A stretch of DNA of 38,448 bases from positions 1-38,448 of the forward strand of contig NZ_SMRS01000012.1 in NCBI RefSeq assembly GCF_008368715.1, in the 5' to 3' direction. The translations under genes were made by a program, and so were the position numbers. Each line of letters opens with the position of its first letter. The first letter of the stretch is position 1. The notes beneath the pieces were generated by a model. That model did no database searches and was not told where the DNA came from. It saw only the letters and a program-made list of their open reading frames with translations. This DNA comes from Nitrincola tapanii. GTDB taxonomy: Bacteria; Pseudomonadota; Gammaproteobacteria; Pseudomonadales; Balneatricaceae. This document shows, one piece after another, positions 24,832 to 33,269 of this stretch.

Positions 24832-25908
24832 ATGGCCATGATGATGAAAGCGGCGGTGTTTGTTGAACCGGGCCGCATCGAAATGACCGATAAACCCATC
24901 CCCGATATAGGCCCCAATGATGCGTTAATTCGTATCACCACCACCACGATTTGTGGCACCGATGTCCATATTCTCAAAGGCGAATATCCGGTTGCACCGG
25001 GTTTGACTGTGGGACATGAGCCGGTCGGTATCATCGAAAAGCTTGGCAGTAATGTTGAAGGTTATTATGAAGGGCAGCGGGTGATAGCCGGGGCCATCTG
25101 CCCAAGCTTCACCTCTTATGCCTGTCAGGACGGTTGTAGTGCCCAGGATGGCGGCAGTCACTCTCATGGCTACAAGCCTCTCGGCGGTTGGCGTTTTGGT
25201 AATACGATTGATGGCTCCCAAGCAGAATATTTACGTGTGCCGGATGCCCAAGCCAACTTAACCCCGGTTCCCGATGGCCTCACCGATGAGCAGGTGCTCA
25301 TGTGTCCTGATATTATGTCCACGGGTTTTGCCGGTGCAGAATCGGCCAATATTCGGATTGGCGATATCGTAGCGGTGTTTGCACAAGGGCCGATCGGGCT
25401 TTGTGCGACGGCGGGCGCTAAATTGCGTGGAGCCGGATTAATCATTGCCGTGGATAGCGTGGATAAGCGTTTGCAGATGTCACGGCAGTTGGGCGCAGAC
25501 ATCACCCTTAATTTTAAAGAGGTGGATGTCGTTGATGAAATTATGAAGATTACCGGTGGCCGTGGTGTGGATGCCTCGATTGAGGCTTTGGGTTTGCAGT
25601 CCACTTTTGAAGCGGCGCTGCGTGTGCTCAAGCCCGGCGGCACCCTGTCTAGCCTAGGGGTCTACTCCAGTGATCTGACCTTGCCATTGGGTGCTTTTTG
25701 CGCCGGTTTAGGTGATCATAAAATCGTCACCTCACTCTGCCCAGGCGGGAAAGAGCGGATGCGCCGCTTGATGCAAATCATCTCCAGCGGCCGTATCGAT
25801 CTTGGGCCGATGGTCACACATCAGTTTGCGCTGGATAAGATCGTAGATGCATATGATCTCTTCTCGCATCAACGTGATGGGGTATTAAAGGTGGCGATCA
25901 AACCCTAA
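24832..25908 (+). CDS. Zinc-dependent (secondary) alcohol dehydrogenase
   Basis: 358 residues of the medium-chain dehydrogenase family. The catalytic-zinc ligands fit Cys in TICGTD (about 42), His-Glu in VGHEPVG (about 64-65) and Asp in MCPDIMSTG. This pattern is typical of the secondary alcohol dehydrogenases related to the clostridial isopropanol enzyme, which lack the structural zinc; here too the four-Cys structural lobe is not seen. The nucleotide fold has FAQGPIGLCATAGAK, then AVDSVDKR, with Asp at the end of strand 2, which favours NAD over NADP (inference). The ATG at 24832 follows GAGGAGG by seven bases. It is the last gene before a strong terminator and 27 bp behind the GGDEF-EAL gene, an unusual companion for signalling genes. 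Confidence 0.9.
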   Translation: MAMMMKAAVFVEPGRIEMTDKPIPDIGPNDALIRITTTTICGTDVHILKGEYPVAPGLTVGHEPVGIIEKLGSNVEGYYEGQRVIAGAICPSFTSYACQDGCSAQDGGSHSHGYKPLGGWRFGNTIDGSQAEYLRVPDAQANLTPVPDGLTDEQVLMCPDIMSTGFAGAESANIRIGDIVAVFAQGPIGLCATAGAKLRGAGLIIAVDSVDKRLQMSRQLGADITLNFKEVDVVDEIMKITGGRGVDASIEALGLQSTFEAALRVLKPGGTLSSLGVYSSDLTLPLGAFCAGLGDHKIVTSLCPGGKERMRRLMQIISSGRIDLGPMVTHQFALDKIVDAYDLFSHQRDGVLKVAIKP

Positions 25909-25937
25909 GTAGGCGAGGTAATGGGTTTAACTTGTAT

Positions 25938-25966
25938 AAAAAGGGGCACAATGCCCCTTTTCTTCT
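25938..25966 (+). terminator. Rho-independent terminator after the alcohol dehydrogenase
   Basis: Stem AAAAGGGGCA (25939-25948), loop CAA, stem TGCCCCTTTT (25952-25961), then a pyrimidine tail. It begins 30 bp after the stop codon and probably closes the long signalling transcript. Confidence 0.92.
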
Positions 25967-25973
25967 ATTCGGC

Positions 25974-26002
25974 TTCAGGCTAAGGTCATCCGCTCCTATA
26001 TT
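25974..26002 (+). promoter_or_regulatory. Possible sigma-70 promoter of the MCE operon
   Basis: TTCAGG (25974-25979), 17-bp spacer, TATATT (25997-26002), located 38 bp before the first ATG and just after the terminator. The -10 is good and the -35 is poor. Confidence 0.35.
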
Positions 26003-26039
26003 TCAACCGAACACCAGAGTGAGTTGAGTCACCTCTTCG

Positions 26040-27122
26040 ATGATCGATCAATCAAGTTTTATTCGACAGCAAGGACAAACCCTGTGTTTGTGTGGAGATT
26101 GGAGTACGGCGCAGCTCGGAGCGCTAGAAGATTTTGTCCGCCAGTCGTCTGCACTCAAGCCCGAAATCGCAGATCTTCAGCGTTTAGACAGTAACGGTGC
26201 CTTAGTGCTGTATCGCTGGTTAGGCGCGTCGGCATTAGATTTGTCGGGTTTGACCGCCTCGCAAGTTCAACTTTTACAGCTGGTCGTCGAAACCGCTCAA
26301 GGGGAGCCGCCTCAGCCCACCCCACCTTTGGGTTTTTTGGCTGCGATCGGCAAGCATAGTCTGGTCAATCTGGTCCATGGTCAACAGCTGCTGACTTTTT
26401 TGGGGCGTATCAGCTTACTGCTGCTCAGTCTGTGTGCCTCACCTAGGCAGCTCAAGCTGCGCTTATGTTTAGATGTGGTGCAAAAAGATGGTGTTCAGGC
26501 GGTTCCGATCATTAGCTTGTTGGCATTTTTACTCGGTGCCGTGATCGCGTTCCAGGCAGGCTTACAGCTGGCGACCTATGGGGCCAACGTTTTTATCGTT
26601 GAGTTGGTCTCTTTGACTATGTTGCGCGAACTCTCGCCCTTAATCTGTGCCATCATTGTTGCCGGGCGTTCGGGGTCGGCTTACGCCGCGCAACTGGCCA
26701 CCATGCAGATGAATCAAGAGATCCAAGCCTTACGCAGCCTCGGGCAAGACCCCTATGTTTGGCTGATTCTTCCCAAACTTTTGGGCTTATTGTGTGTTTT
26801 ACCCTTGCTCACAGTCTTGTCCATGTTGACAGGGCTGGGGGGCGGTATGCTGGTGGCTTCCGTTCAACTGGAGCTGTCACCCTATGAGTTTTTGCAGCGC
26901 TTGGGCCAGGAAGTCGATGTGATTCACGTCTGGGTGGGGTTGATCAAAGCGCCGGTCTTTGCCTTTATCATTGTTATGGTGGGCTGTATGCAAGGGCTCC
27001 TCGCTAAGGGTGGTGCTGAAGAGGTGGGGCGGCGCACAACACGCAGTGTCGTTCAAGCCATTTTTCTGGTGATTATTTTGGATGCGCTTTTTTCCATCCT
27101 GTTTTCACATTTAGGCTGGTGA
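26040..27122 (+). CDS. STAS-MlaE fusion: permease of an MCE lipid ABC transporter
   Basis: 360 residues. An N-terminal STAS/MlaB-like domain (about 1-90) is fused to an MlaE-family permease (about 100-360). The permease has several membrane helices, including the conserved stretches PIISLLAFLLGAVIAFQ and MLRELSPLICAIIVAGRSG, and EVGRRTTRSVV near the end. The family forms the inner-membrane part of transporters that move phospholipids between membranes. Its partners follow directly: ATPase (three bases later), MCE protein and auxiliary lipoprotein. No clear Shine-Dalgarno site precedes the ATG. The fusion of STAS to the permease is known in this family and is not itself unusual. Confidence 0.9.
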   Translation: MIDQSSFIRQQGQTLCLCGDWSTAQLGALEDFVRQSSALKPEIADLQRLDSNGALVLYRWLGASALDLSGLTASQVQLLQLVVETAQGEPPQPTPPLGFLAAIGKHSLVNLVHGQQLLTFLGRISLLLLSLCASPRQLKLRLCLDVVQKDGVQAVPIISLLAFLLGAVIAFQAGLQLATYGANVFIVELVSLTMLRELSPLICAIIVAGRSGSAYAAQLATMQMNQEIQALRSLGQDPYVWLILPKLLGLLCVLPLLTVLSMLTGLGGGMLVASVQLELSPYEFLQRLGQEVDVIHVWVGLIKAPVFAFIIVMVGCMQGLLAKGGAEEVGRRTTRSVVQAIFLVIILDALFSILFSHLGW

Positions 27123-27125
27123 GTG

Positions 27126-27896
27126 ATGGCGGCAACGATTATTCAGTTACAAGGGATCGCCACACGCTTTGGCTCGCATCAAGTACATGAGCAGTTGTGT
27201 CTTGAAGTGAAAGCCGGTGAGCGTTTAGCCCTGGTCGGTGGCAGTGGATGTGGCAAGTCTGTTTTATTAAGTGAAATTGCTTTATTGCGCGAGCCTGATG
27301 CCGGTGAAATACAGCTCTTTGGCCAAGCGGTGTCGCAGCTAGACACACAAGGCTTGAAACAGGTGCGGAAGAAAATCGGCATGATGTTTCAGCAGGGCGC
27401 TTTGTTCAGCAGTTTAACCGTGCTTGAAAATATTATGCTGCCTTTAGCGGAGCATCAGCGGTTGTCCAAAGGTTTGTTAGAAGAATTGGCCATGCTCAAA
27501 TTACGTATGACCGGTTTGCCCGATCATGCGGCTTGGAAGTACCCACAAGAGTTAAGTGGCGGCATGCTTAAGCGTGCGGCGGTCGCCAGAGCCTTGGCGC
27601 TGGACCCTGCCTTGTTGCTGCTAGATGAACCGACAGCGGGCTTAGATCCCGCCGGCGCCAGTGCATTTGATGAGCTTTTACTCACTCTGCATGCCACCTT
27701 GGATCTGACCCTCATTCTGGTGACGCATGATCTGGATTCACTTTGGCGTGTGACCGATCAGGTGGCGTATCTAGGAGAAAAGCGTGTGCTGGCAAAATTG
27801 CCAATGGGGGCACTCGCTCAACATGAGCATGCGGAGATTGCCCATTACTTTGCTAACACGCGCGCGCAACGTGCGGCGATTAAACTGGAGGCTTGA
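27126..27896 (+). CDS. MlaF-like ATPase of the MCE transporter
   Basis: 256 residues with Walker A GGSGCGKS (about 38-45), Q-loop FQQGALF, signature LSGGMLKR and Walker B LLLLDEPTAGLDP, then the H-loop in VTHDL. The LSGGM signature and the gene order place it with MlaF-type ATPases. The ATG at 27126 or the GTG just before it may be the start. The gene overlaps the MCE gene by one base (TGATG). Confidence 0.92.
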   Translation: MAATIIQLQGIATRFGSHQVHEQLCLEVKAGERLALVGGSGCGKSVLLSEIALLREPDAGEIQLFGQAVSQLDTQGLKQVRKKIGMMFQQGALFSSLTVLENIMLPLAEHQRLSKGLLEELAMLKLRMTGLPDHAAWKYPQELSGGMLKRAAVARALALDPALLLLDEPTAGLDPAGASAFDELLLTLHATLDLTLILVTHDLDSLWRVTDQVAYLGEKRVLAKLPMGALAQHEHAEIAHYFANTRAQRAAIKLEA

Positions 27897-28804
27897 TGAA
27901 TCCACGTATTAACTACAGCCTGGTGGGTGCCTTTGTGCTGTTGCTTTTGGCACTCGCGCTGGCGCTGGTGGTTTGGCTCAGTCGTGATCAGCGCGACCTG
28001 CAGCGTATCAGTTATGTCACCTATTTTAGTGAATCGGTTGCCGGTTTAAATGAACGTGCGAATGTGCGCTTCTTAGGGGTGCCCGTTGGAATTGTGGAGC
28101 GTATCCAGCTTGATCCTGAGCAAGAGGGGCGTGTGCGCTTGGATCTGCGTATCGACGCCCAAGTCCCGATCCGTGAAAGCTCAGTGGCAACCCTGCAAAC
28201 TCAGGGGATTACCGGACTGTTGTTTGTTGAGATTAGCAGCGGTGATCCTGACTCACCGCGTATCCAGACTGATTCAGGATCGGCACAAGGCACGCCTGCC
28301 GTGATTCGAAGTCAGCCTTCGCGGCTGCTGCGTGTGACGGAAGCTTTAAATGAAACACTAAATCGCTTCAATCACTTAGCAGATAATCTTAATCTTTTAA
28401 CTGAGCAGTTGAGTCGTTTCACGGATGCACAGATGCGTGATGAAGTGGCCGAAATATTGTTCAGCTTGCGCCAACTCTTAAACACCAGTGAGGCGACTTT
28501 AACCGCCTTAGATCCAGCGGTCTATCGTGAGTTAGCTCTGTCTCTCAGCCGTTTGAGTCAGTCTTGGGCAGAGCAAAGCGAGCAGTTAGGTGACGAAATG
28601 ACTCAGCTCAGCCAGACCCTGATTCAGCAGGTCGAAAGTTTAGGAGAGGCGGTACAGAATATGGCACGCGATACACAATCCGGTGCCCGACAACTCACCC
28701 CCGTACTATCAGAACTCAATGGTGTGCTTGAATTGTTACGCCGTGACAGCTCAAGCTGGGTGCGCGGTAGCGGTCAATTACCACCTGGGCCAGGAGAAGA
28801 GTAA
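27896..28804 (+). CDS. MCE-domain (MlaD-like) lipid-binding protein
   Basis: 302 residues. A single N-terminal membrane anchor (about 8-28, SLVGAFVLLLLALALALVV) is followed by an MCE domain (about 38-120), with FSESVAGLNERANVRFLGVPVG and LQTQGITGLLFVEI, both characteristic. A long helical, Gln/Ser-rich C-terminal part (about 150-290) could form the needle-like tunnel seen in some MCE proteins. It should sit in the periplasm bound to the MlaE-like permease. The ATG at 27896 has GGAGG four bases upstream; the alternative TTG one codon earlier would be too close. The lipoprotein gene overlaps by one base (TAATG). Confidence 0.9.
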   Translation: MNPRINYSLVGAFVLLLLALALALVVWLSRDQRDLQRISYVTYFSESVAGLNERANVRFLGVPVGIVERIQLDPEQEGRVRLDLRIDAQVPIRESSVATLQTQGITGLLFVEISSGDPDSPRIQTDSGSAQGTPAVIRSQPSRLLRVTEALNETLNRFNHLADNLNLLTEQLSRFTDAQMRDEVAEILFSLRQLLNTSEATLTALDPAVYRELALSLSRLSQSWAEQSEQLGDEMTQLSQTLIQQVESLGEAVQNMARDTQSGARQLTPVLSELNGVLELLRRDSSSWVRGSGQLPPGPGEE

Positions 28805-29418
28805 TGCTCAAACATCTTTTAATAGGGCTCATCATCGGTTATCTGACAGGCTGTAGCCTTCTGCCTGAACAAGGCCCAGCCCCCAAACAATTACAGTTGC
28901 AGCCTTTATCAAGTTCGACCCAGACTCAGCCTGCTTCCTCCAATCAAAGCGTGAATATGATTCTGGAGCGTCCTTTAGCGCCTGCGGCCTTGATGAGCCG
29001 TTCGCTCTGGTATCAAGCACAGGCATATGAGTTGATGCCTTTTCGTGATCATCTCTGGACACAACCTCTACCCGATCAACTGCAGCAGCGTTTAGAAGCC
29101 TATCTCGTCGACCAACAAAGTGGCTGGAGTATTCAGCGTGATCAACCCGGCAATGCATCAGGCTTCCGATTGCGCATACATTTGTATGACTGGTATCTGG
29201 ATGTTGAGCGCCAGAGCCTCTATGTGAACCTCCAAGTCTTCCTGCTGGATAACCAGGGTCAGGTAAGAAGGCAGTGGCGTTGGCAAGAAGAGGAGCCCTT
29301 GTTAGACAATTCAGCGCCTGAGTTGGTCAATGCAGGCCAAAAATGGTTACAGCGTTGGGCGCAGGCCTTGGCTGAAAATTTGGAGATATTTTTTCGACAA
29401 GAGGCAGATCCAAACTAG
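28804..29418 (+). CDS. ABC-transporter auxiliary lipoprotein of the MCE system
   Basis: 204 residues. The lipoprotein signal has lipobox LTGC (Cys about 17) with Ser at +2. The mature part resembles the ABC_trans_aux family (LspA/PqiC-like): RPLAPAALMSRSLWYQAQAYELMPF near the start, then a beta-rich domain with LRIHLYDWYLD and a Trp-rich C-terminal segment. Family members sit at the outer membrane as receivers or donors for MCE systems. It is translationally coupled to the MCE gene and is the last gene of the operon. Confidence 0.85.
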   Translation: MLKHLLIGLIIGYLTGCSLLPEQGPAPKQLQLQPLSSSTQTQPASSNQSVNMILERPLAPAALMSRSLWYQAQAYELMPFRDHLWTQPLPDQLQQRLEAYLVDQQSGWSIQRDQPGNASGFRLRIHLYDWYLDVERQSLYVNLQVFLLDNQGQVRRQWRWQEEEPLLDNSAPELVNAGQKWLQRWAQALAENLEIFFRQEADPN

Positions 29419-29465
29419 ATGAGCAGGACTCATTCAAAAATCGGAAAAAGTACAAAAATTAAGCA

Positions 29466-29493
29466 TTGAAAGCCGATTTTGTTTCACTATAAT
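29466..29493 (+). promoter_or_regulatory. Strong sigma-70 promoter of the XylS-like gene
   Basis: TTGAAA (29466-29471), 16-bp spacer, TATAAT (29488-29493). The -10 covers the ATG at 29492, which therefore cannot be the translation start of this transcript. The arms AAAATCGG (29437-29444) and CCGATTTT (29473-29480) flank the -35; the right arm lies inside the spacer, a possible operator. Confidence 0.75.
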
Positions 29494-29530
29494 GAACCCA
29501 TTAAAAATAATTACAAAAACGGGTGTCAAG

Positions 29531-30490
29531 ATGTTGAATGAAGTGCTGGCTCAGTCAGTGGTGTTCCACGCGACCTTTCCATCCGAAGTCTCGGACTACG
29601 TCAATCGTCATCTCGGGCAACATCGCCTCGAAATGCTGGATAAAGAAACCTCGCGAGCCAGTTTGCACTATCGTGAGTTTGCCGATATCGGCTTGTCCAA
29701 AATTAGCTATGGCAACCAAGCGCGAGTGATCTGCCCCGATCTAGTCGATATCTACCACTTTCAACTCGTCACTCAGGGCCAGTGTTATTGGCGTATGCGC
29801 GATCAAGAGTTGCTGCTGAAGCAGGGCCAAGCCCTGATGCTGAATCCGCAGCAATCACAAGAGCTGATCTACTCCCCGGATTGTGAAAAGCTCATCGTTA
29901 AGGTTCCGCGTGAAATTTTGAATGCTGCTTGCCTGGATTACGCGGGCAATCTGCCGCGCTCAGGGGTGCAGTTTGCATCTCGCGTGGTGGACCTCAATCA
30001 ATCTTTAGCCTTTATGCGTTTATTTGAGGCCGTCTTGCACGAAGCGGATCAGGACGAGATTGATCTGTCGCGTATTGATACCTCCTATCGTAATTTGCTG
30101 CTGCAGAAAATGATTGCGTCCTTCCCAAGCAATATTTGCCAAGATAGTGAAGAAAGCAGTCGTGATAAAATTCTGAGTCGTGCCCTGAGTTTTATTCGTG
30201 AGCATATTAAGGAAGAGATCGCGGTCGATGAACTGGCGGATCTGTGTAATGTCAGCACCCGCACGCTATACAATCTTTTTGCCAAGCATCTAGATAGCAC
30301 CCCTAAGCAGTACATAAAGAACGCACGTCTTAAAGATCTACAAAATGAGATTCTGCACAATCGTAAAATCCGTAATGTCACGGAAGTGGCGCTGGATTAT
30401 GGTTTTACCCATCTAGGGCGCTTCTCATCCGACTATCGGCGTTTATTTGGTGAGTTACCTTCTGAAACCTTCCGGCGTTCACGTGGCTGA
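29531..30490 (+). CDS. XylS/BenR-like AraC-family activator of aromatic catabolism
   Basis: 319 residues from the ATG at 29531. This start is chosen because the perfect -10 box overlaps the earlier ATG at 29492 and because GGGTG lies about five bases before 29531; XylS itself is about this long. The C-terminal domain closely resembles XylS: ELADLCNVSTRTLYNLFAK (first HTH), TPKQYIKNARL, then VTEVALDYGFTHLGRFSSD (second HTH) and FGELPSETFRR. The N-terminal about 200 residues fit the effector-binding part. XylS and BenR bind benzoates and activate from tandem TGCA-N6-GGNTA sites. Exactly such sites lie before the ferredoxin gene at 37348-37383, so this protein is the probable activator there (inference). 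The effector is not known. Confidence 0.88.
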   Translation: MLNEVLAQSVVFHATFPSEVSDYVNRHLGQHRLEMLDKETSRASLHYREFADIGLSKISYGNQARVICPDLVDIYHFQLVTQGQCYWRMRDQELLLKQGQALMLNPQQSQELIYSPDCEKLIVKVPREILNAACLDYAGNLPRSGVQFASRVVDLNQSLAFMRLFEAVLHEADQDEIDLSRIDTSYRNLLLQKMIASFPSNICQDSEESSRDKILSRALSFIREHIKEEIAVDELADLCNVSTRTLYNLFAKHLDSTPKQYIKNARLKDLQNEILHNRKIRNVTEVALDYGFTHLGRFSSDYRRLFGELPSETFRRSRG

Positions 30491-30508
30491 TCACGCTAGG
30501 TGATCAGC
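30486..30508. terminator. Probable bidirectional terminator between convergent regulators
   Basis: Perfect 9-bp stem GCTGATCAC (30486-30494) and GTGATCAGC (30500-30508) with a 5-base loop. It spans the stop codons of both the XylS-like and IclR genes. No clear T run follows on either strand. Confidence 0.5.
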
Positions 30509-31310
30509 TCTCTTTGCCACACAAGCGTCGAGTCACCGATTCGGCGCTGCCTAAAGTTAATTGTTGGTAGGGGCTGCCTGGTTCGACCTGAGTGTCACCG
30601 GCCATACCCATCAAGCTAATCACCGCTGGGATTTTGCCATTCAGATCAAACACCGCGCTGCTGACCACATTAATGTCCGGTAAAAAATCCCCGTAAAAAC
30701 TGCAGCTATTCAGCGCACGTATCTGGCTTAGGTGTTCACAAAAGCCGGTCTGATCCAGCGTTTTACCCTGATGGCGTGGCAGCGCAATCGGACTGGCAAA
30801 GAAGGTCTGGATCAGCGCGTCTTGGCGGCCTTGTGGAAGATGCGCCAAGAAAACACGCCCAGATGCCGAGAAAAAGGGGGAAAGTTGGCTGCCTAAGCGT
30901 ACATTTACCGAGACCGGATGACTGGAGTCTAACCAACAGATGACCAGAGGATACTGACCATTCCAGATGGTAACCGAAGTGGTTTTGTCGGTTTGTTGAT
31001 GCAGCTGTTCCGCTGCTTCAATTGCGGATTGGATCGGATCGATACGTCGTATGGCTGAAATGCCAAGTGTCAGACTCTGTGTCCCGAGGGTGTAACGTGA
31101 ACCGTGAATCTGATTAATAAAATCCAGGCGTAACAAACTCACCAGATACTTGTGCAGGCGGCTAGGTGACATCTGCAGGATGTCGGAGAGCATTTTCAGC
31201 GTCGGAGGTGTAGGGGATTCGCTGATGGCGGTCAAAATATGCAGACCAATTTCCAGTGAGCCGATACCCTGGCGGCTTTGTTCTTTATTCAGAGAGTGAA
31301 TAATTTCCAT
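30504..31310 (-). CDS. IclR-family transcriptional regulator
   Basis: 268 residues. An N-terminal winged helix-turn-helix (about 17-75, with LKMLSDILQMSPSRLHKYLVSLLRLDFI) is followed by the IclR effector domain (about 85-265). That domain has the family phrases SVTIWNGQYPLVICWLDS, SPFFSASGRVFLAHLP and VVSSAVFDLNGKIPAVISLMG. IclR relatives such as PcaR and PobR govern aromatic catabolism and uptake. The gene lies behind the porin in the same direction, 123 bp away, with a hairpin between them, so it may have its own promoter. Control of the liv-porin genes is inferred from position. Confidence 0.92.
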   Translation of the reverse strand: MEIIHSLNKEQSRQGIGSLEIGLHILTAISESPTPPTLKMLSDILQMSPSRLHKYLVSLLRLDFINQIHGSRYTLGTQSLTLGISAIRRIDPIQSAIEAAEQLHQQTDKTTSVTIWNGQYPLVICWLDSSHPVSVNVRLGSQLSPFFSASGRVFLAHLPQGRQDALIQTFFASPIALPRHQGKTLDQTGFCEHLSQIRALNSCSFYGDFLPDINVVSSAVFDLNGKIPAVISLMGMAGDTQVEPGSPYQQLTLGSAESVTRRLCGKES

Positions 31311-31369
31311 AGAAGGCGTGCCTGCTAAATGCTTTAAAGTTCTAAAACACAGCTAAAAGTAACACTATT

Positions 31370-31384
31370 TTGTATAGTCTAACG
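31370..31384. other. Small inverted repeat ACTAT-N5-ATAGT before the IclR gene
   Basis: A 15-bp dyad within the promoter region of the IclR gene, about 60 bp before its ATG. It could be an autoregulatory operator, but the arms are only 5 bp long. Confidence 0.25.
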
Positions 31385-31391
31385 GAGAGGC

Positions 31392-31423
31392 AACCTCAGC
31401 GTGAAGGGGAGGACGCTGAGGTT
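31392..31423 (-). terminator. Hairpin after the porin gene
   Basis: Perfect 10-bp stem AACCTCAGCG (31392-31401) and CGCTGAGGTT (31414-31423) with a 12-base loop, 10 bp past the porin stop codon. It lacks a T run on the minus strand, so it may end transcription only partly before the IclR gene. Confidence 0.5.
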
Positions 31424-31433
31424 ACCCAGAGAC

Positions 31434-32495
31434 TTAGAACTGTAAGCGATAGGTCAGGTAAGCCGTATCATTGCCACGGTTCAGCGGCCAAAGTGCACGA
31501 TCGCCAGCTGTCTGAGTACCGATGGCAGCGGAGTTGTAATCCACATAACCCAGCGCGACCACGCCATTACCCATACGGTGATGAACTTCGATCTGTGTGG
31601 CTTTTTCACGTGAGGCATTATCTGCCTTGACACTACTAAAGCCTAGGCTGGCGCCATAACCGTTGACTTCATAGGTGCCCTGCAGGCCATAGCCCTTTTC
31701 TTTGCTATTATCGATTTTATCTTTGGACTGCTCGTATTTAGCGGCCAGACGGAAATTCTGGATGTTATAACGCGCAGAGGCGCCCCAGAGGTTGGAGTCG
31801 ACTTCATAACCACTTACCACGTCTTTACGCGCTTTAACGGCACCGTAGGCGGCGGCGAGGGTCAGACCTTCGACGGTGTATTTACCCCCGAGGTTATAAC
31901 CGTCCAGAGTACGGTCTTTTTCTGGGTTGATCGTTGCGGTATCACCAAACACGCTGCCATCCGCCTCACCGGCAAACACACCGGCCACCATAAATTCAGC
32001 CCCACCTAAATTCGGTGAGGTGTAGGCCAGTGTATTGGAAACACGGCGATCAGCCCGGAATCCACGCGCAGGATTACTACCATTGGCCACGTAACCCACA
32101 TCGATATGGACGGGCAGAGCCGACATGGCAAATTCATTGACCTGACCGACATAGGTATAGGTCGGATGATCCAGTTTACCGCCGCGCAGCGTCCCCCACG
32201 GGCCGGTAGCGCCAATTGAGGCATATCGTCCACCGCCCAGCGCACCGCTGTTCAAGCTTAAGCCCTGCTCGTAATGAAAAATCCCTTGGGTTTGCTCTAA
32301 ACCGAGATCCACCGTTCCTCTTAGGCCGATACGGCTGGCATAGTCGGCTAATTCAGCGGAACTTTGATCGGTTTTGAACATCCCCAAACGAAAAGATCCG
32401 TAGAGGGTTGCATCGGCGCTGGCGATGGCGGGTAGGGCTAAACTCGCAGCCACGGCACTGGCGAGCAAAGATTGGCGCAAGAAGTTTTGATTCAT
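31434..32495 (-). CDS. Gram-negative trimeric porin
   Basis: 353 residues from the ATG at 32495 (GGA about eight bases upstream; the ATG at 32507 has no ribosome site). The signal peptide ends in ALPAIASAD. The mature protein starts with ATLYGSFRLGMF and ends with DTAYLTYRLQF, the beta-strand ends with terminal Phe typical of 16-strand general or substrate-selective porins. Alternating strands and Gly/Asp/Asn turns fill the rest. It lies 50 bp after livF in the same direction, so it is probably part of the importer operon and lets the same substrate cross the outer membrane. Confidence 0.9.
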   Translation of the reverse strand: MNQNFLRQSLLASAVAASLALPAIASADATLYGSFRLGMFKTDQSSAELADYASRIGLRGTVDLGLEQTQGIFHYEQGLSLNSGALGGGRYASIGATGPWGTLRGGKLDHPTYTYVGQVNEFAMSALPVHIDVGYVANGSNPARGFRADRRVSNTLAYTSPNLGGAEFMVAGVFAGEADGSVFGDTATINPEKDRTLDGYNLGGKYTVEGLTLAAAYGAVKARKDVVSGYEVDSNLWGASARYNIQNFRLAAKYEQSKDKIDNSKEKGYGLQGTYEVNGYGASLGFSSVKADNASREKATQIEVHHRMGNGVVALGYVDYNSAAIGTQTAGDRALWPLNRGNDTAYLTYRLQF

Positions 32496-32557
32496 AGCTG
32501 TTTCCATTGTTGTTTTTAGTGGAATGGACCGGCTTGTGGATTCAAGCCGGACTTGAG

Positions 32558-33268
32558 TTACACCGCGAGATAACTCTCAACAGTTTCAAGTTCATTGATT
32601 AAGCGTTCGCTGCTGCCATCAAACACCACCTTGCCTTTGACTAAGACGATATGCTGATCACACAGGTCTTTGAGGACCTGAATGTTTTTATCCACGATCA
32701 GCGTGGAGATACCGCTGTCTTTGATGGTGCGAATCACTTCCCAGATCTCTTTGCGGATTAAGGGTGCGAGGCCTTCAGTCGCTTCATCTAGAATTAAGAG
32801 CTCAGGGTTGGTGACGAGGGCGCGTCCAATCGCCAGCATCTGTTGCTCACCCCCGGAAAGCTGGGTGCCCAGGTTATTTAAACGTTCCTGTAAGCGCGGA
32901 AAGGTTTTGAGCACCCGCTCATAGTCCCAGTGCTTTTCACCCTTGCGGTTTGCGCGTGCGGCGATCTGCAGATGTTCTTTCACGGTGAGGTTATGGAACA
33001 TGCCACGGCCTTCTGGCACATAAGCGATGTCCAGCTGCATGCGCCGCCAGGTTTCTTTTTGCGTGATCTCTTCACCCTGAAACGTCACCGTGCCGCTACG
33101 CGGCGTGACGAGGCCGAGAATTGATTTTAATGTGGTGGTTTTCCCCATTCCGTTGCGCCCCATCAGACTCACGGCCTGGCCAGGCTGAATCGAGAAAGAG
33201 ACACCATGCAGAATATGGCTGCTGCCATATAGGGTATGTAAGCTTTTAACGTCTAATAAGGTACTCAT
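32558..33268 (-). CDS. livF: Branched-chain/aromatic ABC importer ATPase, LivF type
   Basis: 236 residues with Walker A GRNGMGKTT (about 37-45), signature LSGGEQQML and Walker B LLILDEATEGLAP. The EATEGLAP form and the length are typical of LivF. The start ATG at 33268 is preceded by GAGGTG, which overlaps the end of livG. It is the fourth transport gene in the minus-strand order SBP, H, M, G, F. The symbol names the family position; the substrate is more probably an aromatic compound than an amino acid, given the neighbouring ferredoxin and dioxygenase (inference). Confidence 0.9.
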   Translation of the reverse strand: MSTLLDVKSLHTLYGSSHILHGVSFSIQPGQAVSLMGRNGMGKTTTLKSILGLVTPRSGTVTFQGEEITQKETWRRMQLDIAYVPEGRGMFHNLTVKEHLQIAARANRKGEKHWDYERVLKTFPRLQERLNNLGTQLSGGEQQMLAIGRALVTNPELLILDEATEGLAPLIRKEIWEVIRTIKDSGISTLIVDKNIQVLKDLCDQHIVLVKGKVVFDGSSERLINELETVESYLAV

Positions 33269-33269
33269 C

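Noticed and set aside
26040-26310. STAS domain as a stand-alone target of the PP2C phosphatase
   Set aside because: It is fused in frame to an MlaE permease, a known arrangement in this transporter family; a link with the phosphatase is only speculation.
29492-29530. Extension of the XylS-like protein from ATG 29492
   Set aside because: That ATG is part of a perfect TATAAT -10 box, so it precedes the expected transcript start.
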